Source of the DNA: Glaciecola amylolytica
GTDB lineage: Bacteria; Bacteroidota; Bacteroidia; Flavobacteriales_D; Crocinitomicaceae
NCBI GenBank assembly: GCA_003856375.1
Contig: CP034120.1
Location: 3,963,501 to 4,027,500, forward strand
Direction of reading: 5' to 3'
DNA: 64,000 bases
Made by a program: the position numbers and the translations under genes. The notes beneath the pieces are model-generated. The model saw nothing but the letters and a program-made list of their open reading frames with translations, had not been told where the DNA came from and made no database searches. Below, piece by piece: positions 36,090 to 44,176 of the stretch; the stretch's first letter is position 1; every line of letters starts with the position of its first letter.

Positions 36090-36180
36090 TCCCCGTTAGA
36101 GGATTAATAAGTAGTAGTAGTTAGGTTTAGTTAGGTAGCGTGTGAAGAGAGACTTTATTTCCAGTCTCTCTTCTTTTTTT
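36090..36180 (+). ncRNA. Putative small RNA 2 (5' end uncertain)
   Basis: Shares TTAGAGG (36096-36102) and TAAGTAGTAGTAGTTAGGTT (36108-36127) with putative small RNA 1 and ends in a strong plus-strand terminator. No TAnnTTTG box was found nearby, so it may be read from the upstream promoter or from a diverged one. The 5' boundary given is a guess. Confidence 0.42.
36144..36180 (+). terminator. Rho-independent terminator of small RNA 2
   Basis: GAAGAGAGACT (36144-36154) pairs with AGTCTCTCTTC (36163-36173), 11 bp without mismatch, followed by seven T. The T-run is on the plus strand only, so it serves a plus-strand transcript, not the convergent gene. Confidence 0.9.
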
Positions 36181-37688
36181 TACTCTTTTACCAAAGCATT
36201 CGACAAATCCACCAAATACGAATTATTGTTCCCCAGATTTTCCCAAACCAGTTTGATGCGCTTTCCGCTAAAAGAATCCACATAATAGGCAATCCCTAAG
36301 TTCTCATAAAAGTGCTGATCCAATTCCTTAAACGGAAGATTTCCGAATTTCAGATTTGACGGAACTTTGCTTCCCGGTAAAACAACCAGGTGTTCTCCGT
36401 TGTTCATCTTCCATTCTCCCAACGTTTTTGAATTGACATATTTCGTATAAACCGGTTCATTTCTGTTATTCTGAAATACAACGATCAATACCATCAAATC
36501 CGTTTCATTGTGAAACTCAACATCGATCTGACCTTCTTTTTTGTTGAGGTTATTGGTATTGATGTATGGTTTTGTGAACTTATTGTCCTTGGTGAAAAAT
36601 TTGGTGAAGGGAACAGAATCATTATTTCCCCAATGCTGATACAATTTTTGAAAAAGCTCGTTGCTCCAGTTTCGCTTCCTGATTAGATCAACACCCACAA
36701 ACGGAATATTGGAATCCAGCTGCGCATCGTTTACCATATGCTGCTCACTCTTCACTTCCGTGATCATCGAATCGAGTTTCTGGCGTTCTTCTTTGCTGAA
36801 AGACATATAAGCCGTTTGTTCCTGAGCAATATCCTGTTCGGGGTCGGCCTCTACAAAGAACAAAGCGATGATTCCTCCGGTACACAAAACCAACAGGAGG
36901 ATGATTACGCTTAATCGCAACCAGGAAACGCGGGTCGATTCAACCACTATTTTTCCTTTTTTGACGTCCGTTCCGAATTCACTCAGCTGTCTTTTATGTT
37001 CTGCCGTATAATTTATCTCCAGCAGTTTAGTGCTCAGATACATCAAAAAACGGGTAGAGCTTTTGGGATGATAAGCCAGACTCATGAAAAACTCCAGCAA
37101 CTGAGTTTTGACCCGGTAGTGATTTATATTCAACAGATTTAATGCAGCAATCAGATTCGGGGTCAGAAAAGCATCAATCTGCCGATGCAAATCCTTGTCT
37201 TTTTTAGCTTTTTTCAAGCCCTTCTCCAGCGATTCTTTTTGTTGAAAAATCCATTCCGAAAGAGAATCCTGAACCAGGTTTTGCTGATAGTCCGGCAACA
37301 GAACAGAATAGCTCATGAAAAAATGAATATTCTTATCGGAAACGCTGTTAAATCTCTCTGTGAAAACCGGATAAAGAAACGGTTCTATAAAAGTCTTGTA
37401 TTCTGCAAACAGAGCATGTTGCTCAATCCGGGAATGGTCTGCGAACAATTCGGTGAAATCCCTTTTCTGCAGCAAGTGGCTCAAAGAACGGTTTTCTTCA
37501 GTCCAGGAAATAAAAACGAGCTTTTTCTGGTCCGAGCAACAGTCAAAAAAATAGACTTGCTCTTTTTCAGAAGCATCCGGAAATACCTTTCTGCAACTCT
37601 CAAAAAAAGCAGCTCTCTGATCTTCGGAAACGGGAAAATGAAGATCGGGATTTTCTTTTTTTAAAGTGCTTAAGCGTAGATACTTCAT
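36180..37688 (-). CDS. hypothetical protein with one membrane span
   Basis: A 502-residue protein of unknown function. Residues 1-255 are a cytoplasmic, largely helical region without recognised motif (contains FFDCCSDQKKLVFISW and a helical FLTPNLIAALNLLNINHYRV). Residues ~257-279 form a membrane span (LRLSVIILLLVLCTGGIIALF). The rest (~280-502) is periplasmic, with an acidic linker and a beta-rich end (VDVEFHNETDLMVLIVVFQN ... KRIKLVWENLGNNNSYLVDL). The topology (cytosolic helical part, one span, periplasmic beta part) suggests a signalling or scaffolding role, but there is no catalytic motif. It is 51 bp downstream of the S41 protease gene and may be in that operon. Confidence 0.7.
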   Translation of the reverse strand: MKYLRLSTLKKENPDLHFPVSEDQRAAFFESCRKVFPDASEKEQVYFFDCCSDQKKLVFISWTEENRSLSHLLQKRDFTELFADHSRIEQHALFAEYKTFIEPFLYPVFTERFNSVSDKNIHFFMSYSVLLPDYQQNLVQDSLSEWIFQQKESLEKGLKKAKKDKDLHRQIDAFLTPNLIAALNLLNINHYRVKTQLLEFFMSLAYHPKSSTRFLMYLSTKLLEINYTAEHKRQLSEFGTDVKKGKIVVESTRVSWLRLSVIILLLVLCTGGIIALFFVEADPEQDIAQEQTAYMSFSKEERQKLDSMITEVKSEQHMVNDAQLDSNIPFVGVDLIRKRNWSNELFQKLYQHWGNNDSVPFTKFFTKDNKFTKPYINTNNLNKKEGQIDVEFHNETDLMVLIVVFQNNRNEPVYTKYVNSKTLGEWKMNNGEHLVVLPGSKVPSNLKFGNLPFKELDQHFYENLGIAYYVDSFSGKRIKLVWENLGNNNSYLVDLSNALVKE

Positions 37689-37739
37689 GACATTTGATTG
37701 ATGGCCTGAAAGTACTACTTTTCTTTCAAAAAACGGGCG

Positions 37740-39314
37740 CTAGCGCTTCAGAATCTGGAGCGCTTTCTGAACTTCCTTATCGTAAGAACCTATCACAAAA
37801 AAGTAACCTTCTTCTATAAACAACTGACGGGCTATTTCTGCTTTCAGGATGTGTTTGATCAATCCTTCGCTTCTTGCAAAATCGTCCGCTCTATAAGGAA
37901 CTCCCAATTTTTCACCATCCTTTATCAGTGCCTGAACCAGTGTTTTTGGCGCGGAAAAACTGTTGCTGAATTGCTGAATCGAAGTCCAGGAAGAACGTTT
38001 GTTTGCCACAAAATCAAATGCCGCCTGCTGAAATGCTCCCGAATATCTTAAAGCCAAATAATAGTAAGTCGAATTTGACGTATCGAGCGGAACAAAAATA
38101 TCCGGCATGATTCCTCCACCGTCATAAACGGTTCTTCCCTTCAGAGTTTTAAACTTGTTTGCATTTTTGAAAACCGAAGAATCCGGTGCGAAATATTCTC
38201 CGTTATCTCTTCGTTTTTCATTGCTGTGATAGTAATCTTCGTAACTGTCTCCGAAAGGTTTCTGAATACAACGTCCGGAAGGTGTATAATAACGTGCGAT
38301 CGTAAGCCGGACATCACTTTTATCGGAAAGAGAGAAATCCTGTTGCACCAATCCTTTCCCGAAAGATCTTCGGCCGATAATCATCCCTCTGTCGTTATCC
38401 TGAATAGCTCCGGCTAAAATTTCCGACGCGGAAGCCGAGTTTTCGTTGATCAAAACCACTACCGGGGTAGTTTCCAATAAACCTCCCGATCTTGCGTAGC
38501 GGGTTGTACTCGCATATTTTTTTCCTTTGATGATCACAATTTTCTGTCCCACAGGTAAAAATTCATCCGCGATTTTCACTGCTCCATCCAAAACGCCGCC
38601 ACCATTGTCGCGCAGATCGAAGATCAGTTTTTTCATTCCTTTGCTTTTCAATTGCTGAGCAGCAAAACGGAACTCATCCGCACTCGTAACAGAAAAATTA
38701 TCCAAACGGATATAGCCGGTATTTCCTTCCAGCATCTGAGCACAAACAATCGATGGAATCGGGATGATTCCGCGGGAAATTGTTTTCTCTATTTTTTTGG
38801 AATCCCGATAAAGCTGAACCTGCACTTTCGTGTTCGGATCTCCTTTCAGTTTTCCCAATACATCTTCATTCTTGATCTTCTTACGGGCAATGCTTTTCCC
38901 GTCAATCATCAAAATCTTATCTCCGGCTTTCACACCTACCCGGTCCGAAGGTGAATTCGGAACGACATTCGTCACACACAACGTATCCCGAATGATTGCA
39001 AATCGAATTCCGATACCTCCGAATTTTCCGTCGATCTGTTCATTCACAGCCTTCAAATCCTCATAAGGAATGTAATTCGAATGCGGGTCCAATTCATGAA
39101 GCATATCTGAAATGGTCTTTTCGAACAACTTCTTGCTTTCAATGGAATCCACATACTCGCGATCCAGTAAGCTGATAATTTCCTGCATTTTGGAATACGA
39201 TCCCAATTGATTAGGAGGTGTTTCAACCTGGTTTAATTTTGATCCGATCAGCAATCCTATCGCAAGGAAAACCATCAATAATATCGGATAAACAAAGGCA
39301 TATTTTCTATTCAT
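37740..39314 (-). CDS. S41 family C-terminal processing peptidase
   Basis: A 524-residue periplasmic serine peptidase of the CtpA/Prc type. Residues ~5-25 are a signal anchor (AFVYPILLMVFLAIGLLIGS). A PDZ domain (~85-165; SDRVGVKAGDKILMIDG) binds substrate C-termini. The catalytic domain has IFDLRDNGGGVLDGAVKIAD, the nucleophile Ser in NENSASASEILAGAIQ and the general-base Lys in RSFGKGLVQQ (Ser-Lys dyad). These enzymes trim or degrade envelope proteins. It begins 0 bp after the dCMP deaminase stop codon, so it is in the operon regulator - deaminase - peptidase. Confidence 0.95.
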   Translation of the reverse strand: MNRKYAFVYPILLMVFLAIGLLIGSKLNQVETPPNQLGSYSKMQEIISLLDREYVDSIESKKLFEKTISDMLHELDPHSNYIPYEDLKAVNEQIDGKFGGIGIRFAIIRDTLCVTNVVPNSPSDRVGVKAGDKILMIDGKSIARKKIKNEDVLGKLKGDPNTKVQVQLYRDSKKIEKTISRGIIPIPSIVCAQMLEGNTGYIRLDNFSVTSADEFRFAAQQLKSKGMKKLIFDLRDNGGGVLDGAVKIADEFLPVGQKIVIIKGKKYASTTRYARSGGLLETTPVVVLINENSASASEILAGAIQDNDRGMIIGRRSFGKGLVQQDFSLSDKSDVRLTIARYYTPSGRCIQKPFGDSYEDYYHSNEKRRDNGEYFAPDSSVFKNANKFKTLKGRTVYDGGGIMPDIFVPLDTSNSTYYYLALRYSGAFQQAAFDFVANKRSSWTSIQQFSNSFSAPKTLVQALIKDGEKLGVPYRADDFARSEGLIKHILKAEIARQLFIEEGYFFVIGSYDKEVQKALQILKR

Positions 39315-39767
39315 TTAATTCGGGTCTGGGATGTGAACAACTTCAACACCTGCGCTTTTCAGAAAATCAACGCCCATAGTGTCTTTATATTCCGTCATGT
39401 AAACAACGCGTCTGATTCCGGCCTGAAGAACCAGTTTGCTGCAATCTTTGCATGGGGAAAGGGTAATAAAAAGTGTTGCTCCGCTGCAATCGTTGGTAGA
39501 GCGCGCCACTTTCAAAATAGCATTTGCTTCTGCATGCAGGACGTACCAATGCGTTTCGCCTTCCTGGTTCTCGCAGCAATTCGGAAAGCCGGCCGGAGTG
39601 CCGTTATAACCGTCAGAGATAATTCTTCCGTCACGGACAATCAAAGCACCTACTTTTTTCCGTTCGCAGTGCGACAATTCTGCCCAGGTTTGAGCCATTC
39701 TCAAATAGGCTTTGTCATAACGCATTCTTTTCTCTTCCGTAATTTCTCTTTCTTGCTCTACAAACAT
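39315..39767 (-). CDS. dCMP deaminase family protein
   Basis: A 150-residue zinc deaminase. The zinc site is HAEANAI and PCKDC, with the proton-shuttling Glu in HAE. MRYDKAYLRMAQTWAELSHC and the VGALIVRDGRIISDGYNGTP segment fit deoxycytidylate deaminase, which makes dUMP for dTTP synthesis (ComEB-type when allosteric). I placed the start at 39767 (MFVEQEREITEEK), 16 bp after the regulator gene; the longer frame from 39860 would overlap the regulator's coding end and lacks homology-like sequence. It sits in the middle of a three-gene operon. Confidence 0.92.
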   Translation of the reverse strand: MFVEQEREITEEKRMRYDKAYLRMAQTWAELSHCERKKVGALIVRDGRIISDGYNGTPAGFPNCCENQEGETHWYVLHAEANAILKVARSTNDCSGATLFITLSPCKDCSKLVLQAGIRRVVYMTEYKDTMGVDFLKSAGVEVVHIPDPN

Positions 39768-39783
39768 CTTACAAAGATAGAAT

Positions 39784-40476
39784 TTAATCAGGTAAGGTGA
39801 ATTTATATCCGACCCCTCTGATCGAATGAAAAAACTGTGGATTTTTCGGATCTTCTTCAAAGATCTTTCTAAAACTCAGAATGTAATTGTCGATCGTTCG
39901 GCCGGTCGGAAACTGATCATTGGTCCACAAGGTATTCAAAATTTCATCGCGTGAAACCACCTCATCTTTTCTGGAATAAAACAGTTGAATCAACTCCATT
40001 TCGCGCTTGCTCAGTTCTTGTTTTTCATTTGAAAAGGTATTTTCTACTTCAAACGATGCAGGCAATACTTTGTATTTTCCAATCCGGATTTCGGACGGAA
40101 TAATGACTTGTTTCTTGATTGGCTGCACCAGAATCGAACACCGCAAAATAAATTCCTCCAAATCAAAGGGTTTCGGCAGATAATCATTTGCCCCCAATTT
40201 CAATCCCGCAATGCGGTCAATGGTGTTCCCTTTTGCCGAAACGAAAATAATCGGAATGGTGGAAAGTTCTCTGTAAGCCCGGCAGATATCCAGTCCGCTT
40301 ACTTCCGGAAGCATCACATCGAGAATCACCAGATCGTACTGATCCAGTTGATCTTTCATCATCAAAGCCTCTCTCCCGTTGCTTATCGTCGTTACCGAAT
40401 AACCTTCCAATTCCAGATTGAACTGAATTATTTCCAACAAACTTTGCTCGTCTTCGATAACCAATACTTTATTCAT
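39784..40476 (-). CDS. OmpR/PhoB-type response regulator
   Basis: A 230-residue two-component regulator. The receiver domain has IEDEQ, phospho-accepting Asp53 (VILDVMLP), IIFVSAKG and the conserved Lys in YLPKPFDLEEF. The C-terminal winged helix (~135-228) has LSKREMELIQLFYSRKDEVVSRDE and RTIDNYILSFRKIFEEDP with final GVGYKFT. It binds direct-repeat DNA when phosphorylated. No histidine kinase is adjacent; the partner must be elsewhere. It heads an operon with the dCMP deaminase (16-bp gap) and S41 peptidase genes. It is divergent from the secreted endopeptidase gene (90 bp between starts), which it may control. Confidence 0.95.
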   Translation of the reverse strand: MNKVLVIEDEQSLLEIIQFNLELEGYSVTTISNGREALMMKDQLDQYDLVILDVMLPEVSGLDICRAYRELSTIPIIFVSAKGNTIDRIAGLKLGANDYLPKPFDLEEFILRCSILVQPIKKQVIIPSEIRIGKYKVLPASFEVENTFSNEKQELSKREMELIQLFYSRKDEVVSRDEILNTLWTNDQFPTGRTIDNYILSFRKIFEEDPKNPQFFHSIRGVGYKFTLPD

Positions 40477-40508
40477 ACGACAAACTTCTATAAAAAAGTG
40501 TTTTCTAC

Positions 40509-40540
40509 TTGGAATCTTCTGTTAAAAGAGTGTAATTTTG
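40509..40540 (+). promoter_or_regulatory. Promoter of the secreted endopeptidase gene
   Basis: TTG at 40509-40511 and TAATTTTG at 40533-40540 with a 21-bp spacer fit the Bacteroidota -33/-7 consensus. The leader would be about 22 nt. Confidence 0.55.
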
Positions 40541-40566
40541 AGAAAACTACAAATAAAATAAGCACA

Positions 40567-43050
40567 ATGCTAAAATATCTTTTAATGCTGGGCATGTTCT
40601 TGTCGCTTTCCAAGGCATTAAACGCTCAGATCAGTGAGGGAGGAAGCCCCATTGGTTTGAAGAAAATTTCTGCAACAGACAGCTCTCCTTTCCAATATAC
40701 ACCTGCTACCTATCAGTTGGCCAAGCCAAATATTGCCGCAGCAAAAAGCGAAGATCTGGCAAACGATTCAAAAGGTGCTTACCGTGTTGGTTTAAATATT
40801 CCGGTTTCGATTACGATATCCAATTCAGGATCCTGGACTTCACTTGCCGACGGCACGAAAGTTTGGAGACTCATTATTTCAAGTAAAGATGCTCAGGCTC
40901 TGGGACTTTACTTTTCAGAAACAGTTCAGATTCCTGCAGGAGGAACATTGTTTGCTTACAATGCAAACGGCCGGCAGATTTTGGGAGCATATACTTCCGC
41001 AACAGATGATTTTCAGGCGATGGAAATGGTTCAGGGAGATCAGTTATATCTGGAATACAGCGCACCTGCGTGGGTTCAGGAACTTCCGGTTTTCAACATC
41101 AGTGAAGTGGTCTATTTCTACAGAGGCGTTGAAGATCATGTCAATGTTTTTGCCGGAGAAGGTGCTGAGGAAAAAGCAGAAAACTGCCAGGTAGACGTTG
41201 CGTGTTCGGAAGGAAGCAACTGGGCAAATCAAATCCGATCTGTTGTTCACTACACTTTTAATGACGGAACGGGAACCTATGTTTGTTCCGCTGCAACGAT
41301 CAACAATACCGCAAATAACTGTAAACCTTATATTCTGACAGCATGGCATTGCGGAGAACGCGTTGCGGGTCAATCAATTTCTACCTGGGTTTGGTACTGG
41401 AATTATCAGAAAACTTCCTGTGAAAGCGGTGCAGCAAATTACAACGATCCTTCCAAGGGAAGTAAAACCATGACCGGTGGAACGGTTCGGGCTTCATCCG
41501 GAAACGGAACATTGAATAACCCGCCGGAACAATACGAGGTTGCAGGATCGGATTTTTATCTTGTAGAATTGAATGCACAACCTCCTGCTTCCTACAATGT
41601 TTACTATGCCGGTTGGAGCAGATCCAATACCGCTTCAGCATATGGTGTCAGCATTCATCATCCTGCAGGAAGTGCAAAGAAAATTTCTACTTATACACAA
41701 AGTTTGGCCGGAGCAACTTACAATGGCGGAGCTTCAAATGCGCATTGGAGAGTTTTTTGGGCTTATACAACCAACGGACACGGAGTTACTGAAGGTGGAT
41801 CTTCCGGAGCACCCATTTTCAATTCAAACGGACTCATTGTTGGTCAGCTTTCCGGTGGATCTTCTGCTTGTATCGCCAATGGTGCAGGACCAGGAAGCGG
41901 CCCGGACAAAAACGACTTGTACGGAAAATTCTATTCTGATTGGGATCAAAACGGGACAGCTGCCAACGCACAATTGAAGCCCTGGCTGGATCCAAACAAC
42001 ACGGGTGCGACTTCTGTTGCAGGAACAAATTCTCCGTGCACGCCAACAGCAAATCCGCCGGTAGCACAATTCGTAGCAAATCCTACAACACTGAGCATTG
42101 GCGGAACGACTCAGTTCACCAATCAATCAACCGGAAGTCCTACAAGCTGGAGCTGGGCGATCACTCCTGCTACAGGTTGGGCATATGCCGGAGGAACAAC
42201 TGCTTCTTCGCAGAATCCGCAAGTTACCTTTTCGAATCCCGGATTTTACAGTGTGCAGCTAACTGTTTCAAATTCTGCCGGATCGGATACCGAATTAAAA
42301 ACCAATTACATTTTCGTAACATCAGCTACTTCTCCATGTGCGGCTACTTCCACTAACTGTGATGAATTCATTCAGAAAGTTGTGTTGGAATCTATCTACA
42401 ACGAAAGTGTCTGTAACAATTATACCAGCTATAGTTTAAGCGCTGCTTTAACCAAAGGCGACCAATATAACATTGCGATTATTCCTCAAATTTCTGGTCA
42501 GAGTCCCGGAACGGCTTATGCTGGAGACGAGATTGCTGCATGGATTGATTTCAACGGAGATTTCGATTTTGATGATGCAGGAGAACGCATTGCTTTTGTT
42601 TCCATTACCGGAGGAAATTCGCTCGTTTTCTATTTCACTGTTCCGTCAACCGCTGTTTCCGGAGTTGTTAAAATGCGGGTACGCATCGTCTTCAATCCGG
42701 AACAAGGCGGAGAAGGTCCGATTATGCCATGCGGAACAACCAATTTCGGAGAGGTAGAGGATTACAATATTTTGCTTTCCGATCCTTTGGGATTGGATCA
42801 GAGTTACCTCGAAACTATCTCCATTTACCCGAATCCGGCAACTGATGAAGTAAAAGTAAATCTTTCAGGACTTGATAATGGAAGTATCTCCATTGAATTG
42901 CTTGATATGACCGGGAAAGTACTTCAGGTTCAAAACAAAATCACAAATCAGGAGGGCATTTTTAATTTGGCACCTTTGGCGAAAGGAAGTTATCAGCTTC
43001 GGATTACTGACGGAGTTGTTCACCGAATTGCACGCATCGTAAAATTATAG
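40567..43050 (+). CDS. secreted trypsin-like (lysyl endopeptidase-type) protease with T9SS domain
   Basis: An 827-residue exported serine protease. Signal peptide MLKYLLMLGMFLSLSKALNA. The catalytic domain (~125-490) resembles lysyl endopeptidase/Achromobacter protease I: Cys-rich start (CQVDVACSEGSNW), catalytic His in LTAWHCG, Asp probably in GSDFYLVELN, and nucleophile Ser in TEGGSSGAPIFNSNG. A PKD domain (~498-585; VAQFVANPTTLSIGGTTQFT) and a GEVED domain (~600-735; AAWIDFNGDFDFDDAGERI ... FGEVEDYNI) follow, then a type A T9SS sorting domain (ISIYPNPATDEVKVNLSG). The longer open frame from 40108 overlaps the regulator on the other strand and is not real; the ATG at 40567 follows a good promoter and gives a signal peptide. 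Likely a nutritional or predatory extracellular protease. Confidence 0.93.
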   Translation: MLKYLLMLGMFLSLSKALNAQISEGGSPIGLKKISATDSSPFQYTPATYQLAKPNIAAAKSEDLANDSKGAYRVGLNIPVSITISNSGSWTSLADGTKVWRLIISSKDAQALGLYFSETVQIPAGGTLFAYNANGRQILGAYTSATDDFQAMEMVQGDQLYLEYSAPAWVQELPVFNISEVVYFYRGVEDHVNVFAGEGAEEKAENCQVDVACSEGSNWANQIRSVVHYTFNDGTGTYVCSAATINNTANNCKPYILTAWHCGERVAGQSISTWVWYWNYQKTSCESGAANYNDPSKGSKTMTGGTVRASSGNGTLNNPPEQYEVAGSDFYLVELNAQPPASYNVYYAGWSRSNTASAYGVSIHHPAGSAKKISTYTQSLAGATYNGGASNAHWRVFWAYTTNGHGVTEGGSSGAPIFNSNGLIVGQLSGGSSACIANGAGPGSGPDKNDLYGKFYSDWDQNGTAANAQLKPWLDPNNTGATSVAGTNSPCTPTANPPVAQFVANPTTLSIGGTTQFTNQSTGSPTSWSWAITPATGWAYAGGTTASSQNPQVTFSNPGFYSVQLTVSNSAGSDTELKTNYIFVTSATSPCAATSTNCDEFIQKVVLESIYNESVCNNYTSYSLSAALTKGDQYNIAIIPQISGQSPGTAYAGDEIAAWIDFNGDFDFDDAGERIAFVSITGGNSLVFYFTVPSTAVSGVVKMRVRIVFNPEQGGEGPIMPCGTTNFGEVEDYNILLSDPLGLDQSYLETISIYPNPATDEVKVNLSGLDNGSISIELLDMTGKVLQVQNKITNQEGIFNLAPLAKGSYQLRITDGVVHRIARIVKL

Positions 43051-43051
43051 A

Positions 43052-44176
43052 TTGAAAAAACCAAGGGTTATAGTCAGCGTCATCAATGATTTGAACACGG
43101 ATCAGCGAGTTCATAAGATTTGTTCTTTCATCGAAAATCAAGGCTATGAGGTTTTGCTGGTCGGTCGTTTGCTGCGGTCCAGTCAGAAAATGGAAGAGCG
43201 AAGCTATCAAACCAAACGCTTCCGGATGTTTTTCGAAAAAGGAGCTTTGTTTTATGCCTGGTTCAATTTCCGTTTGTTTTGGTTTTTGCTTTTTAGCCGA
43301 TCCGCCATTCTGGTGGCAAATGATTTGGATACGCTTTTGCCCAATTACCTTGTTTCGAGAATTAAACGAAAGAAACTCGTTTACGATTCGCACGAATATT
43401 TTACGGAAGTTCCGGAACTAATCAGCCGGCCGAAGGTGAAAGCCATATGGGAAAAAATCGAGCGTTTCATCTTCCCGAAGCTTCAGTTTGTGAGTACCGT
43501 CAATGATTCGATTGCACAGAAATACAAGGAGAAATACGGGTTGACGCTGAAAGTTGTCCGAAATGTTTCTCCCCGTTGGAAACCGTCTGTTGTAAAAACC
43601 AAACAGGAGCTCGGAATTCCGGAAGGAAAACCTGTTTTGATTATGCAGGGAGCAGGATTGAACGTCGACCGCGGAGTGGAAGAAGCAATCCGCATGATGC
43701 CTTTGTTGAAAAATGCTGTCTTGATTGTTGTTGGCGATGGTGATATTATTCCGGCCATGAAAGAATTGGTTTCCTCCGAAAAGTGGAGTGATCTGGTTCT
43801 TTTCTTTGGGAAACGGCCTTATCAGGAACTGCTGCAATTTACCCAACAGGCAGATTTAGGTTTGAGTTTTGACCAACCTACCAATCCCAACTATTTGTTT
43901 TCGCTTCCGAATAAAGTGTTTGATTACATCCACACATCCACTCCGATTCTTTGCTCGAACGTTGTCGAAGTTTCAAAATTGGTAAAGAAATATCAGGTCG
44001 GTGAAGTGATCAACGATTTTGAACCCCGATCTTTAGCGCTGCAAGTACAGCAGATTTTAGACAATCCTTCTTTAATGGAAGAATGGAAAGCAAACTGTGC
44101 TTTGGCGGCTGAAAAGGAAAACTGGGAAGCGGAAGTTCAACAATTAAATGCATTCTATCCGAAAATTCATGAGTAA
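43052..44176 (+). CDS. glycosyltransferase, GT4-like
   Basis: A 374-residue GT-B glycosyltransferase. The N-terminal domain begins KKPRVIVSVINDLNTDQRVH, which is the 'N-D-x-x-x-D-x-R' acceptor-domain start common in Flavobacteriia; the C-terminal nucleotide-sugar domain has VLIMQGAGLNVDRGVEEAIR, VVGDGD and the final LPNKVFDYIHTSTPILCSNV (the E/D-x7-E-equivalent loop). Start codon is TTG at 43052, one base after the protease stop codon; no in-frame ATG lies close by and the Rossmann strand begins immediately. It is cytoplasmic/membrane-associated and probably adds sugars to a polysaccharide or glycoprotein. It is followed by another glycosyltransferase overlapping by 8 bp. Confidence 0.88.
   Translation: MKKPRVIVSVINDLNTDQRVHKICSFIENQGYEVLLVGRLLRSSQKMEERSYQTKRFRMFFEKGALFYAWFNFRLFWFLLFSRSAILVANDLDTLLPNYLVSRIKRKKLVYDSHEYFTEVPELISRPKVKAIWEKIERFIFPKLQFVSTVNDSIAQKYKEKYGLTLKVVRNVSPRWKPSVVKTKQELGIPEGKPVLIMQGAGLNVDRGVEEAIRMMPLLKNAVLIVVGDGDIIPAMKELVSSEKWSDLVLFFGKRPYQELLQFTQQADLGLSFDQPTNPNYLFSLPNKVFDYIHTSTPILCSNVVEVSKLVKKYQVGEVINDFEPRSLALQVQQILDNPSLMEEWKANCALAAEKENWEAEVQQLNAFYPKIHE

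Larger units (their letters stand above)
35626..36179. other. Intergenic region with two related RNA-like elements
   Basis: A 554-bp gap between metF (minus) and the end of the minus-strand gene at 36180. It holds the metF promoter and, on the plus strand, two units each made of TTAGAGG, then TAAGTAGTAGTAGTT(T)AGGTT, then a strong terminator. No protein-coding gene can be supported. Confidence 0.75.

Noticed and set aside
35864-36124. 86-residue open frame on the plus strand in the metF upstream region
   Set aside because: It starts at a TTG, runs straight through a strong terminator hairpin and has a Phe/Ser/Ile-rich composition unlike a real protein. The region is better explained by RNA elements.
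40108-40566. N-terminal extension of the secreted endopeptidase
   Set aside because: It overlaps the PhoB-like regulator on the other strand, contains no domain, and would bury the signal peptide that starts at 40567.
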